A stretch of DNA of 64,000 nucleotides from an uncultured Clostridia bacterium (GCA_947589575.1 CANQBM010000001.1:1-64000), one strand, 5' to 3'. Shown: positions 43,762 through 56,033, counted from the first letter of the stretch. Notes: a model not told the origin generated them from the sequence alone. Made by a program: numbers and translations.

Positions 43762-45108
43762 ATGGACTCTTTTAACGATATATGGCAGGCGGTTTTGGAT
43801 TATTGTAAACAGAGGGTTAATATAACGGCATATAATCTATGGATTAATACTATAGAATTTACAGGCTTTGAAGCGTCAACTGTTACTCTTTGTTTTCCGA
43901 AACCTATGTATATGGATGTTGTTATTCCGCAATACGGAAATTTAATTGAAGAAGCTTTTGAAAATGTAATGGGCTTTAAAGTTAATATTAATTATATCTG
44001 CAAGGAAGAAAATGAATTAAAAAATTCCGACACTACATATCAGGACAAGCATTTGGAGGATTACAGAAACGAACAATTTACATTTGAAAATTTTATTGTC
44101 GGTCCGAGCAACAGATTTGCATATGCCGCCGCAAAAGCCGTAGCGTCAGATCCCGGTTCAAGACTTTCGGCCGGTTCAAATTTCAGTAATTATAATCCTT
44201 TATTTATTTACGGTAATTCCGGTCTCGGAAAAACACATATTTTAAACGCAATATGCCACGAGGTAGAGAAAAATTTTCCGGATATGAACATTATGTATGT
44301 CCGCGCTGAGCAGTTTGCAAATGAATTTTACCAGGCTCTGCAAAATAAAACCATTGATGAATTTCACAACAAATACAGAAATAATATTGACGTTTTTCTT
44401 ATTGACGATATTCAGTTTATTTCGGGAAAAACTTCAACCGAGGAAGAATTTTTTCACACCTTTGATACTTTGGTTTACGGCGGAAAACAGGTTGTCCTTA
44501 CCTCAGACCGTCCTCCCCGCGATATTCAGTCGTTGACAGACAGACTTAAATCGCGATTTGAAGACGGGCTTTTAGCTGACATTCAGCCTCCCGAATTTGA
44601 AACAAGATGTGAGATTATTAAAAGAAAAGCAAAACTTCTTAATTTTCAAATTTCCGACAATGTTGTCAGTTATATTGCTGAAAAAATTAAATCAAACATA
44701 CGCCAGCTTGAAGGCGTTACAAAAAAACTGTATGCCTTATGCGATATAAACGATCATACTCCTACAATTTCCCTGGCGCAGAGTGTTATTAAAGTAATAC
44801 TTGAAGATACACAGCCTCTTCCCGTGACAATACAAAAAATTGTTGAAGAGGTAAGCAGAACAACAGGAATTTCCGTGGAAGATATTTACAGTAAAATTCA
44901 AAAAGCAAATATATCACACGCAAGAAAAATTACATTTTATGTTGTCAGAAAAGTAACTAATATGAGTTATGAGGATATAGGAGCAGAATTTAATAAACAC
45001 CATTCCACCGTAATGTATAACATAGATCAAATTGAAAAAGAAATTGAAAAAAATTCAAAACTTGCAAGGCAGATAAACGATATAATAAGCAATGTTAAAA
45101 CAGAATAA
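43762..45108 (+). CDS. dnaA: Chromosomal replication initiator DnaA
   Basis: AAA+ initiator of 448 residues that binds DnaA boxes and opens the origin. Domain I is followed by an acidic linker. Domain III has Walker A GNSGLGKTHIL and Walker B VFLIDDIQF. The C-terminal helix-turn-helix ends in FNKHHSTVMYNIDQI, residues 410-424. There the usual GRDHTTV signature reads K412-H-H-S-T-V, an unusual variant in the base-reading loop. AGGGAGG lies before the ATG. Confidence 0.98.
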   Translation: MDSFNDIWQAVLDYCKQRVNITAYNLWINTIEFTGFEASTVTLCFPKPMYMDVVIPQYGNLIEEAFENVMGFKVNINYICKEENELKNSDTTYQDKHLEDYRNEQFTFENFIVGPSNRFAYAAAKAVASDPGSRLSAGSNFSNYNPLFIYGNSGLGKTHILNAICHEVEKNFPDMNIMYVRAEQFANEFYQALQNKTIDEFHNKYRNNIDVFLIDDIQFISGKTSTEEEFFHTFDTLVYGGKQVVLTSDRPPRDIQSLTDRLKSRFEDGLLADIQPPEFETRCEIIKRKAKLLNFQISDNVVSYIAEKIKSNIRQLEGVTKKLYALCDINDHTPTISLAQSVIKVILEDTQPLPVTIQKIVEEVSRTTGISVEDIYSKIQKANISHARKITFYVVRKVTNMSYEDIGAEFNKHHSTVMYNIDQIEKEIEKNSKLARQINDIISNVKTE

Positions 45109-45331
45109 AAATTTTAACATTTTTTTCATTTTCCACAAAACATTTTTAACAAATACTGTTAAAAAAATATTTTTTCAACAATATAAACAAATTTTCAACA
45201 ATTAAACTATTTAAAAAAATTTATCATTTTTTTCCTGTTAAAAGCGCTTTGAAAAGTTTTCAACAATTTTAACATACCATATTACTAATACTAAAAGATA
45301 AATATTCTATAACAAACGGAGGATACATTTT
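45109..45331. other. Probable replication origin (oriC) between dnaA and dnaN
   Basis: A 223-bp AT-rich stretch. Box-like motifs, all on the plus strand, are TTTTCCACA (45129-45137), TTTTTAACA (45143-45151) and TTTTCAACA (45172-45180, 45192-45200, 45257-45265). ATTTTAACA flanks occur at 45111-45119 and 45266-45274. None is the canonical TTATCCACA. Location next to dnaA and box density support oriC. Confidence 0.75.
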
Positions 45332-46444
45332 ATGAAATTTACCTGTAACACAAGAAAATTAAGTGAAGCATGCTCTAATGTTATGAGGGCGGTAAGTACA
45401 AAAGTAACCATTCCTACTATTGAGGGTATTTTAATTGAATGCGGTTCAGATACTCTCAGTCTTACTGGTTATGATTTTGAATTTGGTATTAATACTACTT
45501 TACAGGCAAATGTTGCCGAACCGGGTGCGATAGTAATTAATGCAAAAGTTATAAGCGATATTATAAGAAAACTGCCTGACGGAAATGTTACTTTTGACAT
45601 AAGTGGAACATCTGTTTCAATCATAAGCGGCGCGGCTCAATATAATATCATGGGTATTGATGCTGATGATTATCCTGAACTACCGTCTGTTTCAGGAGGT
45701 TATCCTCTTTTTCTAAATGAAAAAGTATTGCACAGTATGGTTATGCAAACTTTATTTGCAGTTGCTGATAATGAATCATCAAAGCCTGTACATACCGGAC
45801 TTAAGTTTGAACTTACTCTTAATCAATTAAGACTTGTTGGTGTGGACGGTTATCGTCTGGCAGTAAGAACGGAAACTGTACAATATGACGGTGAGGATAT
45901 TAGCTTTATTGTACCTAAAAAAACAATAAGAGAACTCATTAAACTTATGAGCAGTGATAATGACAAAAATGTATCCATAAGCGTCGGAAAAAGACATATT
46001 GTTTTTGATGTTGAGGATTACAGTATCATAAGTCGTCTGCTTGACGGGGATTTTCTGGACTATAACGCCGCAATTCCGAAAACCGCCTCAACAACTGTTT
46101 TAATTAATACAGAGGACGCTGTTAATTGCATTGAAAGAACACTACCGGTTATAGAAAACGATAAGAAAAATCCTATAAGATGTTTATTTGAAAATGATGA
46201 AATGCGCGTTTCTACCGTTTCGGGCTTAGGAAGAGTTGTTGACTATACACACGCAAACGTGAGCGGAGATAGAGTAGAAATAGGATTTAATTCAAAATTT
46301 ATTTTAGACGCGCTTAATGCGTCGGATACAGATCAGGTTAAGATTGAATTAAACAGCGCTGTAAGTCCTGCAAAAATTATGCCTGTTAACGATGACAGAT
46401 TTTTATTTTTAGTTCTTCCTATGAGGCTTAAAAATGAAAATTAA
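45332..46444 (+). CDS. dnaN: DNA polymerase III sliding clamp (beta)
   Basis: A 370-residue clamp that tethers the replicative polymerase to DNA. It has the threefold beta-clamp layout, for example VTIPTIEGILIECG in domain 1, HTGLKFELTLNQLRLVGVDGYRLAVR in the middle, and a C-terminal FLVLPMRL that closes the partner-binding pocket. Its last 11 nt overlap the yaaA start. CGGAGG precedes the ATG. It is the first gene of a long operon through gyrA. Confidence 0.97.
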   Translation: MKFTCNTRKLSEACSNVMRAVSTKVTIPTIEGILIECGSDTLSLTGYDFEFGINTTLQANVAEPGAIVINAKVISDIIRKLPDGNVTFDISGTSVSIISGAAQYNIMGIDADDYPELPSVSGGYPLFLNEKVLHSMVMQTLFAVADNESSKPVHTGLKFELTLNQLRLVGVDGYRLAVRTETVQYDGEDISFIVPKKTIRELIKLMSSDNDKNVSISVGKRHIVFDVEDYSIISRLLDGDFLDYNAAIPKTASTTVLINTEDAVNCIERTLPVIENDKKNPIRCLFENDEMRVSTVSGLGRVVDYTHANVSGDRVEIGFNSKFILDALNASDTDQVKIELNSAVSPAKIMPVNDDRFLFLVLPMRLKNEN

Positions 46445-46682
46445 AGTCAGCGCGGCAAAAAGAAAAAATAAAGATATATTTATAAAAACCGATTTTATCA
46501 GACTTGATTCTCTCTTAAAATTTGCGGGTATTGCACAAACCGGCGGACAGGCAAAATCGTTTATACAAGAAAATACAGTTAAAGTAAACGGCGAAATTTG
46601 CACGGCAAGAGGAAAAAAAATACGACAGGGCGACATTGTATCGGTTTTCAGTGTAGATTACCATATTAAAAATGAAAATTAA
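46434..46682 (+). CDS. yaaA: S4-domain RNA-binding protein YaaA-type
   Basis: An 82-residue small S4 protein. The S4 core is DFIRLDSLLKFAGIAQTGGQAKSFIQENTVKVNGE, given here only as residues 15-50 with key GGQAK and VKVNG. It is conserved between dnaN and recF across Firmicutes and is thought to act on ribosomal RNA or ribosome assembly. It overlaps dnaN by 11 nt and recF by 11 nt. Confidence 0.93.
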   Translation: MKIKVSAAKRKNKDIFIKTDFIRLDSLLKFAGIAQTGGQAKSFIQENTVKVNGEICTARGKKIRQGDIVSVFSVDYHIKNEN

Positions 46683-47760
46683 TTCAATTCAAATAGAAAA
46701 TTTCAGAAATATAGAAAAACTAAATCTCAGTTTTGACAATATAAATATAATTTACGGTGAAAACGCGCAGGGAAAGACAAATTTAATCGAGGCTGTTTAT
46801 TTATTTACAGGAAGCAAGAGTTTCAGAGGCGTAAGAGACAAAGAACTCATAACATTCAATCGTCAGTTTTCAAGACTTAAAATAGATTTTGAAAATAAAA
46901 ACAGACATCAAAACGCGGAAATTTTTATTGAAAATAAACGCACCGCAACACTTAACGGAGTTGAAAAAAAATCGGCGTCTGTTTTAGGCGAAGAATTAAA
47001 AGCAGTCATTTTTTCACCTGTTCATCTGTCAATGATTAAAGACGGCCCTTCGTTGAGAAGAAAGTTTGTCGATAATGCTCTGTGCCAGCTCAGATTTAAT
47101 TACAGAAATGTTTTAAAAGAATATAACCGCGCACTTATGCAGAGAAATATGCTTTTAAAGGATATTTTAAAAAACAGTTCTCTTTCCGATATGCTTTATA
47201 TCTGGGACAGAAATTTAGCGTCAATCGGCGCAAAAATTATTTATCAGCGCGGTAAATATATCGAGGCTCTTTTACCGTACGCAAAAGATATTTTTGACGG
47301 TCTTTCAAACGGAAAAGAAAGCATAGATTTATTTTTTAACGGTTCTTTTGATTATAATAATCTTACCGTTAAAGAGATTGAGCAAAATCTTATTTCTGCT
47401 TTTGAAAAAAACAGAGCAAATGATTTATTAAACAAAATCACCACGGTCGGTCCACACCGCGATGATTTGGAAATACTGATTAATCAGAAAAGCGCAAGAA
47501 GTTTCGGCTCGCAGGGACAGCAAAGATCATGTGTTCTGGCGCTCAAGCTTGCGGAGGCAAGTCTTTTAAAAGAAATGACAGATGATGAGCCCCTTGCCCT
47601 TCTTGATGACGTAATGAGCGAGCTTGATCTATCAAGGCAGGATTATATTTTAAATCATATTAAAGACTGGCAGGTGTTTATTACCTGCTGTGACGCGAAC
47701 ACGGTTTTACGTCTTAAGGACGGAAAAACATTTCATATATCAAACGGAGGTTTGATCTGA
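46672..47760 (+). CDS. recF: Recombination protein RecF
   Basis: A 362-residue SMC-like ATPase that helps load RecA at gaps. Walker A is YGENAQGKTNLIEA, the signature is SFGSQGQQRSCVLALKLAEA, and Walker B is ALLDDVMSELD. It is translationally linked on both sides: 11-nt overlap with yaaA and 1-nt overlap with the remB-like gene. Confidence 0.97.
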   Translation: MKINSIQIENFRNIEKLNLSFDNINIIYGENAQGKTNLIEAVYLFTGSKSFRGVRDKELITFNRQFSRLKIDFENKNRHQNAEIFIENKRTATLNGVEKKSASVLGEELKAVIFSPVHLSMIKDGPSLRRKFVDNALCQLRFNYRNVLKEYNRALMQRNMLLKDILKNSSLSDMLYIWDRNLASIGAKIIYQRGKYIEALLPYAKDIFDGLSNGKESIDLFFNGSFDYNNLTVKEIEQNLISAFEKNRANDLLNKITTVGPHRDDLEILINQKSARSFGSQGQQRSCVLALKLAEASLLKEMTDDEPLALLDDVMSELDLSRQDYILNHIKDWQVFITCCDANTVLRLKDGKTFHISNGGLI

Positions 47761-47993
47761 TGTACCTGTATCTCGGCGGTGAGACTGTTATAAAAACAGA
47801 TAAAATTATCGGCATATTTGATATGGACACATCAACGGTCAATAAGGCAACACGTGATTATCTTTCAAAAGCGGAAAGAGAAAAAAGAGTTGTTTATGTA
47901 AATTATGAACTACCGAAAAGTTTTGTAGTTTGTGAAGATAAAATTTATGTTTGTCCGCTTAATACGGCAACACTTCTTAAGCGGAGCAAATAA
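47760..47993 (+). CDS. remB: DUF370 protein, RemB-like
   Basis: A 77-residue protein of the RemA/RemB (DUF370) family, DNA-binding regulators of biofilm matrix genes in Bacillus. It opens MYLYLGGETVIKTDKIIGIFDMD, with key GGE and IGIFDMDT. The position between recF and gyrB is the usual one for the RemB-like (YaaB) member. GGAGG lies 10 nt before the ATG, inside recF. Confidence 0.92.
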   Translation: MYLYLGGETVIKTDKIIGIFDMDTSTVNKATRDYLSKAEREKRVVYVNYELPKSFVVCEDKIYVCPLNTATLLKRSK

Positions 47994-49967
<1,974 letters not shown>

Positions 49968-49969
49968 TT

Positions 49970-50467
49970 ATGAAACTGACATTTAAAATGACAGGCGAGG
50001 AATATTATCTCGGCTGGAAATATAAAAGAACAAAGGGTTCGCTTAACAACCGCTCAACCCTTATAACCATAATATTTATTACCGCTTTAATAGTTATTTC
50101 CATATTTTTTAAAATAGATTACTATATATATTTTTTTGCGGGACTGATGATTGTTTTTACCCTTTTAGGCGTTTATGCGGAGAAAAAAACCGTTATAAGA
50201 GAATATGAATACTCGCCTGTATTAAACGGCGAGCAGACAGTGCGTATTTTTGACGAGGGTATTGAGCTTATTAACAGTTACGAAAAGGTATTTTCCCCGT
50301 GGCAAAGTATTTTCGCAGTTATGGAAACACCCAAATATGTTAAAATACTCCCCTCATTCTGCAAAGGGATTGCCGTTATAAGCAAGGAAAGATACAAATC
50401 AGTCGAGCTTGATGAAATTTTAAATGCCATAAGGTCGCACATTAAGGTCGAGGAGGGGAAAAAATAA
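49970..50467 (+). CDS. YcxB-like membrane protein 1
   Basis: A 165-residue protein with two adjacent helices (about 31-71) followed by a soluble beta-rich domain containing FDEGIELINSYEKVFSPWQSI, a pattern seen in YcxB-like proteins. The function is unknown. It begins 2 nt after gyrB ends and overlaps its paralogue by one base, so it is part of the gyrB-gyrA transcript. Confidence 0.8.
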   Translation: MKLTFKMTGEEYYLGWKYKRTKGSLNNRSTLITIIFITALIVISIFFKIDYYIYFFAGLMIVFTLLGVYAEKKTVIREYEYSPVLNGEQTVRIFDEGIELINSYEKVFSPWQSIFAVMETPKYVKILPSFCKGIAVISKERYKSVELDEILNAIRSHIKVEEGKK

Positions 50468-50988
50468 TGGCGGAATTTGTTTATTCCCTAACGCGCGACG
50501 ACTATATCGGATTTGAAAAATTCAAGTTGAAGAGAAACAAAACTTCATTTTTTTCTTATTTGATGTGCTTGTTTTTTATTGCGACAGGCGTTTATGACGC
50601 GGTTGTTTACAAAAACCTTAATATGATTATTATTTCTGCGGTAACGGTTATTTCCTTATGCGCCTTAACCTTGTATTCGTTAAAGGCGGCGCCAGAGAAA
50701 AGAGTAAAAAAACTGCTTTCGCTTGACAGCGCCTATCTGTGTCAAAACAAAGCGTTGATTAATGATAAGTCGATTGAAATAAGAAACATTCCGCAGGAAA
50801 ACCAGGCGGGAACAGTTGCGGTATATCCGTATTCAATAATGTCGGCAATTTATGAAACAGAGGAATATTTTTATTTCTTTATTGCAACAGAGGTTAAGAT
50901 TTTACCGAAAAGGGATATACCGGCAGAGCTTTTTGATTATGTTAAAAAGGTTATCGCCCAAAACTCAAATTATTTGTTTATTAAATAA
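50467..50988 (+). CDS. YcxB-like membrane protein 2
   Basis: A 173-residue relative of the preceding gene: N-terminal [17 protein letters not shown], two helices at about 28-70, then a soluble part with [10 protein letters not shown] and [19 protein letters not shown]. The two probably arose by duplication and may work together. The function is unknown. GGAGGGG precedes the ATG. gyrA follows after 32 nt with its own ribosome site. Confidence 0.8.
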   Translation: MAEFVYSLTRDDYIGFEKFKLKRNKTSFFSYLMCLFFIATGVYDAVVYKNLNMIIISAVTVISLCALTLYSLKAAPEKRVKKLLSLDSAYLCQNKALINDKSIEIRNIPQENQAGTVAVYPYSIMSAIYETEEYFYFFIATEVKILPKRDIPAELFDYVKKVIAQNSNYLFIK

Positions 50989-51020
50989 AAGACTTCACCC
51001 GTAATCGGAGGAAAGCAAGA

Positions 51021-53516
51021 ATGGATAATAATGAAATTCGTTATGACAATCAGAAAATCACAGATGTTGAAATCAGCACGGAGATAAGGAAGGCGTTTCT
51101 TGACTACTCAATGAGCGTTATTGTTCAGCGTGCCCTGCCTGATGTACGTGACGGTCTAAAACCCGTACATAGGCGAATTCTTTATGCAATGTATGACAAT
51201 AACCTGTACCCGACAAATCCTTACCGTAAGTGCGCTACAACAGTCGGTGAAGTGCTTGGTCATTACCATCCTCACGGCGACGCATCCGTTTATGACGCTA
51301 TGGTAAGGCTTGCGCAGCCGTTTTCAATGAGGCACACACTTGTTGACGGACACGGAAATTTCGGCTCTATTGACGGAGATCCGCCGGCGGCTTACCGTTA
51401 TACCGAAAGCCGTATGAGCAAAATTTCAATGAAAATGCTCGAGGATATAAAAAAGGAAACTGTAGATTTTGCGCCTAACTTTGACGACACGGGCAAGGAA
51501 CCTACGGTACTGCCTGCGCGTTTTCCGAATTTGTTGGTAAACGGCACAACAGGTATCGCGGTAGGTATGGCAACCAATATTCCTCCGCACAATATGAAAG
51601 AGGTCATTGAAGGAATGTGCTGCCTTATTGATAATCCCGGTGCCCAGCTTGACGAACTGATGGAACATATCAAGGGTCCCGATTTTCCGACAGGCGGAAT
51701 TATTATGGGTGCAAAAGGTATCAAAGAGGCGTATGCTACAGGACGCGGTAAAATATATGTAAGGGCAAAAGCTGAAATTATTGAGTCAAGAGGAGACCGC
51801 TTTAAAATTGTTGTAAGCGAGATTCCTTACGGTGTAAACAAAGCAAGGCTTATTACAAGAATAGCCGATTTGGTAAAGGAAAAACGTCTTGAGGGCGTTG
51901 CGGATGTTCAGGATTATTCAGACCGAAGGGGTATGCACATTGAAATAGTTATAAAAAGAGATGCAAACGCCCAGGTTGTTCTTAATAATCTTTACAAGAT
52001 GACGGATATGCAGGTGACCTTCGGCGCAATTATGCTTGCGCTTGACGACGGAGTTCCAAAGGTTCTTACCCTTAAAGAAATTCTTGAAAAGTATATTTCT
52101 TTCCAAAAGGATATAATAAGAAGAAGAACAGAATTTGACCTAAAAAAGGCTCTTGAGAGAGCGCATATATTAGAAGGACTTGCTAAGGCGATTGATATTG
52201 TTGACGATGTTATTGCGGCAATCCGTGCCTGCAAAGGAGGACAGGCAGAGGCAAAACTTGTGATTATGGACAAGTTTGGTTTTGACGAGCCTCAGGCAAA
52301 CGCTATTGTTGCTTATCGTCTGGGACAGCTTGCCGGTCTTGAAATTGAAAAGATTATAAATGAACTTAATGAGTTACACGAAAAAATTAAGGACTATAAT
52401 GATATTCTTTCACACGAGGAGAGAATCTGCGACATCATCAAAGATGAAGCAAGGGCGATAGGCGATAAGTTCGGTGACGAGAGAAGAACGGAAATATCAG
52501 GCTTTAGCGGCGATGTTGATGACGAGGATTTGATTCCCGTTGAGGAATGTATACTTACTCTTACGGAAAAGGGTTATATAAAAAGACAAACTGTTGACAC
52601 GTACAAGGCTCAAAACCGCGGAGGACGCGGTATTATGGGAATGACCAGACGCGAAGAGGATGTAGCCAAAACAATGTTTACGTGTTCAACTCATGATTTT
52701 GTTCTTATTTTCACAAACAAAGGCAAGGTGTTCAGGTTAAAGGGATATGAAATTCCCGAAGCGTCGCGTACCAGCAAAGGAATGAATGTTGTAAATATTC
52801 TTCCGCTTGAAAACGGCGAACAAATCAGCGCTATAGTAAAGGTACCGCACGAGGAAAGCAGAGCATATCTGTGTATGGTTACACGCAACGGTATTATCAA
52901 AAGGACCGCGCTTAACCAGTATGACCACATAAGAAAAACCGGAATTATTGCAATAAATCTTGATGAGGGCGATGAGCTTTCGTGGGTTGATATAACAGAC
53001 GGAGAAAGAAAGCTTGTTGTTGCAACGCACGACGGTATGAGCATTTGCTTTATGGAAAAGGACGCAAGGCTTATAGGCAGAACGGCAAGAGGAGTTAAGG
53101 CAATTCAGCTTGGAGAGGGCGACTATGTTGTCGGCTTTGCTGTTGAGCGCGAGGGCTACAGCCTTTTAACCGTATCCGAAACGGGATACGGCAGAAAGAG
53201 TGATTTTTCCGACTACCGTGTTCAGTCAAGAGCGGGAAAAGGGCTTATTAATTACCGTACCGCCCAATACGGCAAGGTTGCAATGATTGCGGCGGTTAAT
53301 GATAAAAACGACGTGATTATGATTTCCTCCGACGGAATTATTATTCGCACTCCTGCCGACCAGATTTCCTCCTTCCAAAGACCGTCAAAAGGAGTCAAGG
53401 TAATGAAAGTAAATGACGGAGAGAGAATTGCGACGCTTTCAGTTGTTGATAAAATAGAAACTGAAGACGTACAGGAGCAAGACGCCGGCAACGCAATTTC
53501 CGAAAATCAGGAATAA
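51021..53516 (+). CDS. gyrA: DNA gyrase subunit A
   Basis: Breakage-reunion subunit of 831 residues. The catalytic tyrosine lies in [10 protein letters not shown]. The quinolone region reads [12 protein letters not shown], with alanine where E. coli has Ser83. The C-terminal beta-pinwheel includes the GyrA-box-like [11 protein letters not shown] and repeated IxRxxxxxxR-type blades. It has a typical acidic tail (VQEQDAGN). CGGAGG lies before the ATG. Confidence 0.98.
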   Translation: MDNNEIRYDNQKITDVEISTEIRKAFLDYSMSVIVQRALPDVRDGLKPVHRRILYAMYDNNLYPTNPYRKCATTVGEVLGHYHPHGDASVYDAMVRLAQPFSMRHTLVDGHGNFGSIDGDPPAAYRYTESRMSKISMKMLEDIKKETVDFAPNFDDTGKEPTVLPARFPNLLVNGTTGIAVGMATNIPPHNMKEVIEGMCCLIDNPGAQLDELMEHIKGPDFPTGGIIMGAKGIKEAYATGRGKIYVRAKAEIIESRGDRFKIVVSEIPYGVNKARLITRIADLVKEKRLEGVADVQDYSDRRGMHIEIVIKRDANAQVVLNNLYKMTDMQVTFGAIMLALDDGVPKVLTLKEILEKYISFQKDIIRRRTEFDLKKALERAHILEGLAKAIDIVDDVIAAIRACKGGQAEAKLVIMDKFGFDEPQANAIVAYRLGQLAGLEIEKIINELNELHEKIKDYNDILSHEERICDIIKDEARAIGDKFGDERRTEISGFSGDVDDEDLIPVEECILTLTEKGYIKRQTVDTYKAQNRGGRGIMGMTRREEDVAKTMFTCSTHDFVLIFTNKGKVFRLKGYEIPEASRTSKGMNVVNILPLENGEQISAIVKVPHEESRAYLCMVTRNGIIKRTALNQYDHIRKTGIIAINLDEGDELSWVDITDGERKLVVATHDGMSICFMEKDARLIGRTARGVKAIQLGEGDYVVGFAVEREGYSLLTVSETGYGRKSDFSDYRVQSRAGKGLINYRTAQYGKVAMIAAVNDKNDVIMISSDGIIIRTPADQISSFQRPSKGVKVMKVNDGERIATLSVVDKIETEDVQEQDAGNAISENQE

Positions 53517-53665
53517 ATTACCTTTACAGCATTAAATGCAGTTGTGATAATAAAAGTTTTTGATTTGGAAGATGTGTTAAATAATGTTATTTACAATTTG
53601 TTTATAGCATTTTCACATTTTTTGTTGTATAATGTCAAAAACCCCGCAAAGAGGAGTGAAAGCAT

Positions 53666-55216
53666 TTGGAGAAAGAGTCATACAACATAGATGATATCCT
53701 CTCTGAAGTAAAAAAGCGTAGAGAAGAACAGGAAAAGGCATTAAAAAAGGCGGAGCCTGAAAAAACAAAGCCCCAAAAGCCCGGGAACGAAGAAACTTTA
53801 AGCCCGGACGATGAAAAGCCTTTAAAGGAAGAAAATGCCGAAAACGAGTCTTCGGATAAAACTCAAAGCGCATATGAGATCAAGCATGAGACGGAGACGG
53901 AGTTTAAGGAGGATGTCCGCGAAGCAGAGGAAAACACTGCGCAGGAAAACAGCGTTAATCAGGAAACCGAAGAAAACGACGCTGATATGGTTGATATTCT
54001 TCAGATTGCAAACGGGGAGCAGACAGTTACCCCTGAAGAGCCTTTGGAGGATTTGCCGAAGGAAAAGTTTTTTCAGACAAAAAAGGGAAAAATTATAAAG
54101 AACATTATTATAATTCTTGCCGTTCTTATCGTTGCGGCGGGAGTTGCCGCAGCTTTTTTCATAAACAATATGCTAGACGATGTCACGGATGATAATGAGG
54201 ACCCGTATAAAGCGACGGAATATTATGACGGAATGGACTTCTTACAAGAGGATTTTCCTATGATTGAAGAGCAGTCCGCCGGCGACGTATACAGCTACAA
54301 GGAGTATCTTAAGTATTGGTATCAAAACGGCGATCCTGTAAGGTCGTCACATGTGCTTAATATTCTTTTGATAGGCGAGGATACGCGCGAGGAGGAAATT
54401 ACCGATACATCAAGAGCAGATTCCGCAATTATCGCAAGCATTAATATTGATTCGGGCACAATTCATTTGACGTCTGTTTTGCGGGATCTCTATGTTTACT
54501 ATGAATTAAACGGCGAGGAACGTTACGGAAAAATTAATGAGTCTGCATCATACGGCGGAATGAAAGCATATATAAACACGCTTGAAAGGTATTATAAGAT
54601 TTCTATTGATAATTATGCGGTGGTTAATTTCGCAAGTTTTCCTAAAATCATTGACGCCTTGGGCGGAGTTGAAGTCGCATTGACACAGGCAGAGGTTTAT
54701 GAAGTAAATAATCATCAAGTAAGATATGCTCACGTTACCATGCCCGAGGCACAGTATGACGAGCAGGGAAATCCGCAAAAGGTTTTACTGACAGGAGAGC
54801 AGGCGCTTGCCTACTGCAGAATCAGAAAGATTGACTCTGATAACGCAAGAGCTGACAGACAAAAGACCGTTTTAAACGAGTTGTTTAATAAAATGAAGGA
54901 TTCTGGCAGGCTTGATGCGGTTAAGGTTGTTAATCAGCTTTCGCAGTATACTAAAACGGGGTATACAAAGAGAGAGTTAATATCTATCGGCAATCTTGCC
55001 ATCAGGGATCACTGGCTTGATTATAATATTGTTACCGCAAATGTTCCTTCAGAAGAAAACAGCCTCGGCGGAGATAAATTTTCCGTAAGCTATAATAACT
55101 GGATATGGCTTGCTGATATTCCTAAAGACGCATATGAACTTCAAATGCTTATTTACGGCAAGTCAAATATCAAACTCAGTGAAAACAGACCGGATTATAT
55201 TTCTATGGGCAAATAA
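53666..55216 (+). CDS. LytR-CpsA-Psr family wall polymer ligase
   Basis: A 516-residue membrane protein that probably attaches anionic or glycan polymers to peptidoglycan from a lipid carrier. A long acidic, lysine/glutamate-rich cytoplasmic segment (1-140) precedes one helix at about 147-168. The LCP domain shows TSRADSAIIASI, TSVLRDLYV, KINESASYGG and CRIRKIDSDNARADRQ, with all expected Arg/Asp residues. The start is TTG with GAGGAG upstream. Compare the degenerate LCP-like gene at 42620. Confidence 0.92.
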   Translation: MEKESYNIDDILSEVKKRREEQEKALKKAEPEKTKPQKPGNEETLSPDDEKPLKEENAENESSDKTQSAYEIKHETETEFKEDVREAEENTAQENSVNQETEENDADMVDILQIANGEQTVTPEEPLEDLPKEKFFQTKKGKIIKNIIIILAVLIVAAGVAAAFFINNMLDDVTDDNEDPYKATEYYDGMDFLQEDFPMIEEQSAGDVYSYKEYLKYWYQNGDPVRSSHVLNILLIGEDTREEEITDTSRADSAIIASINIDSGTIHLTSVLRDLYVYYELNGEERYGKINESASYGGMKAYINTLERYYKISIDNYAVVNFASFPKIIDALGGVEVALTQAEVYEVNNHQVRYAHVTMPEAQYDEQGNPQKVLLTGEQALAYCRIRKIDSDNARADRQKTVLNELFNKMKDSGRLDAVKVVNQLSQYTKTGYTKRELISIGNLAIRDHWLDYNIVTANVPSEENSLGGDKFSVSYNNWIWLADIPKDAYELQMLIYGKSNIKLSENRPDYISMGK

Positions 55217-55223
55217 TAAACAA

Positions 55224-55256
55224 AAAAGCACGAAGCAGTAACTGTTTCGTGCTTTT
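55224..55256. terminator. Intrinsic terminator after the LCP gene
   Basis: AAAAGCACGAAGCAG / CTGTTTCGTGCTTTT (15 bp with one G-T pair) has a 3-nt loop. It probably also serves the convergent phosphatase gene. Confidence 0.9.
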
Positions 55257-55280
55257 GTTATATGATAACGCCGATAGTAA

Positions 55281-55919
55281 TTATTGCGTATTTTTTAAAT
55301 CATTAAGAGATATGGGGGAGGTATCAGCCACCTCTATTTTTTTGGCCTGCATCCACAGCGACGGCGTCAGTCTGAGTTTGTAGCCGTATCCCGCGTCCAT
55401 CTGCCAGTGCGCCATCGGTGCTTCAGGCAATCCGTAGCAGGAGAGAATGGTCATAAGCACGCCGGCGTGTCCTACGATTGCAAAATTATCTGTTGCGGTT
55501 TTAATACAGCCGTCAACCACTTTTTCAAAGGCTAAACAGACACGCTGCGCAAACTGTGCGTTGCTCTCTCCGTAAGGCGTTGAAGCGTAAATGCCGCCGC
55601 GCAGCCAATTTTTAAAATCCTCGTTATCCTTTAAATCATCGGCGGTGAGTCCCTCAAATTCACCGAAATTATATTCGATAAAATCGTCTATGACAAGAAC
55701 ATTGTTTTCGGGAAACATAATTTTGGCGGAGTCAAGACATCTTTTGAGCGGAGAAGAAAATACCGCCTCAACCTTAGGGTAATGGTGGTGTGCCTTAATG
55801 TTTTTTAATTCGGATATACTATCTGTAGTAAGCGGTAAATCCGTATGCCCAATATACTGTGCGTTTAAGTTTCCTTTTGTTAGGCCGTGGCGGAAAATGT
55901 AGACATTGTACGTTTTCAT
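55281..55919 (-). CDS. Histidine phosphatase family protein
   Basis: A 212-residue phosphoglycerate-mutase-like phosphatase. The phospho-accepting histidine is in IFRHGLTKGN near residue 8; SSPLKRCLDSA, FGEFEGLTADD and IVGHAGVLM supply the other active-site residues. Possible substrates include alpha-ribazole phosphate or sugar phosphates; the sequence does not decide. The start at 55919 has AAGGAG upstream; a longer start adds 17 unrelated residues. Confidence 0.9.
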   Translation of the reverse strand: MKTYNVYIFRHGLTKGNLNAQYIGHTDLPLTTDSISELKNIKAHHHYPKVEAVFSSPLKRCLDSAKIMFPENNVLVIDDFIEYNFGEFEGLTADDLKDNEDFKNWLRGGIYASTPYGESNAQFAQRVCLAFEKVVDGCIKTATDNFAIVGHAGVLMTILSCYGLPEAPMAHWQMDAGYGYKLRLTPSLWMQAKKIEVADTSPISLNDLKNTQ

Positions 55920-55979
55920 TACAAAAAGCTCCTTTTTAAGCGAAATATTACAAAAAATTAACAAATTCAAACTCCGCCT

Positions 55980-56017
55980 TTACAAATAGTAATATGGTGA
56001 TATAATACTATTTGTAA
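55980..56017. promoter_or_regulatory. Operator-like palindrome over the XRE promoter
   Basis: Perfect arms TTACAAATAGTA / TACTATTTGTAA are separated by 14 bp. The -35 element TTTACA (55979-55984) lies in the left arm, and TATAAT (56001-56006) abuts the right arm, with a 16-bp spacer. Binding would shut the promoter, which suggests autorepression. Confidence 0.75.
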
Positions 56018-56033
56018 TAAACGGGGGATTTTA

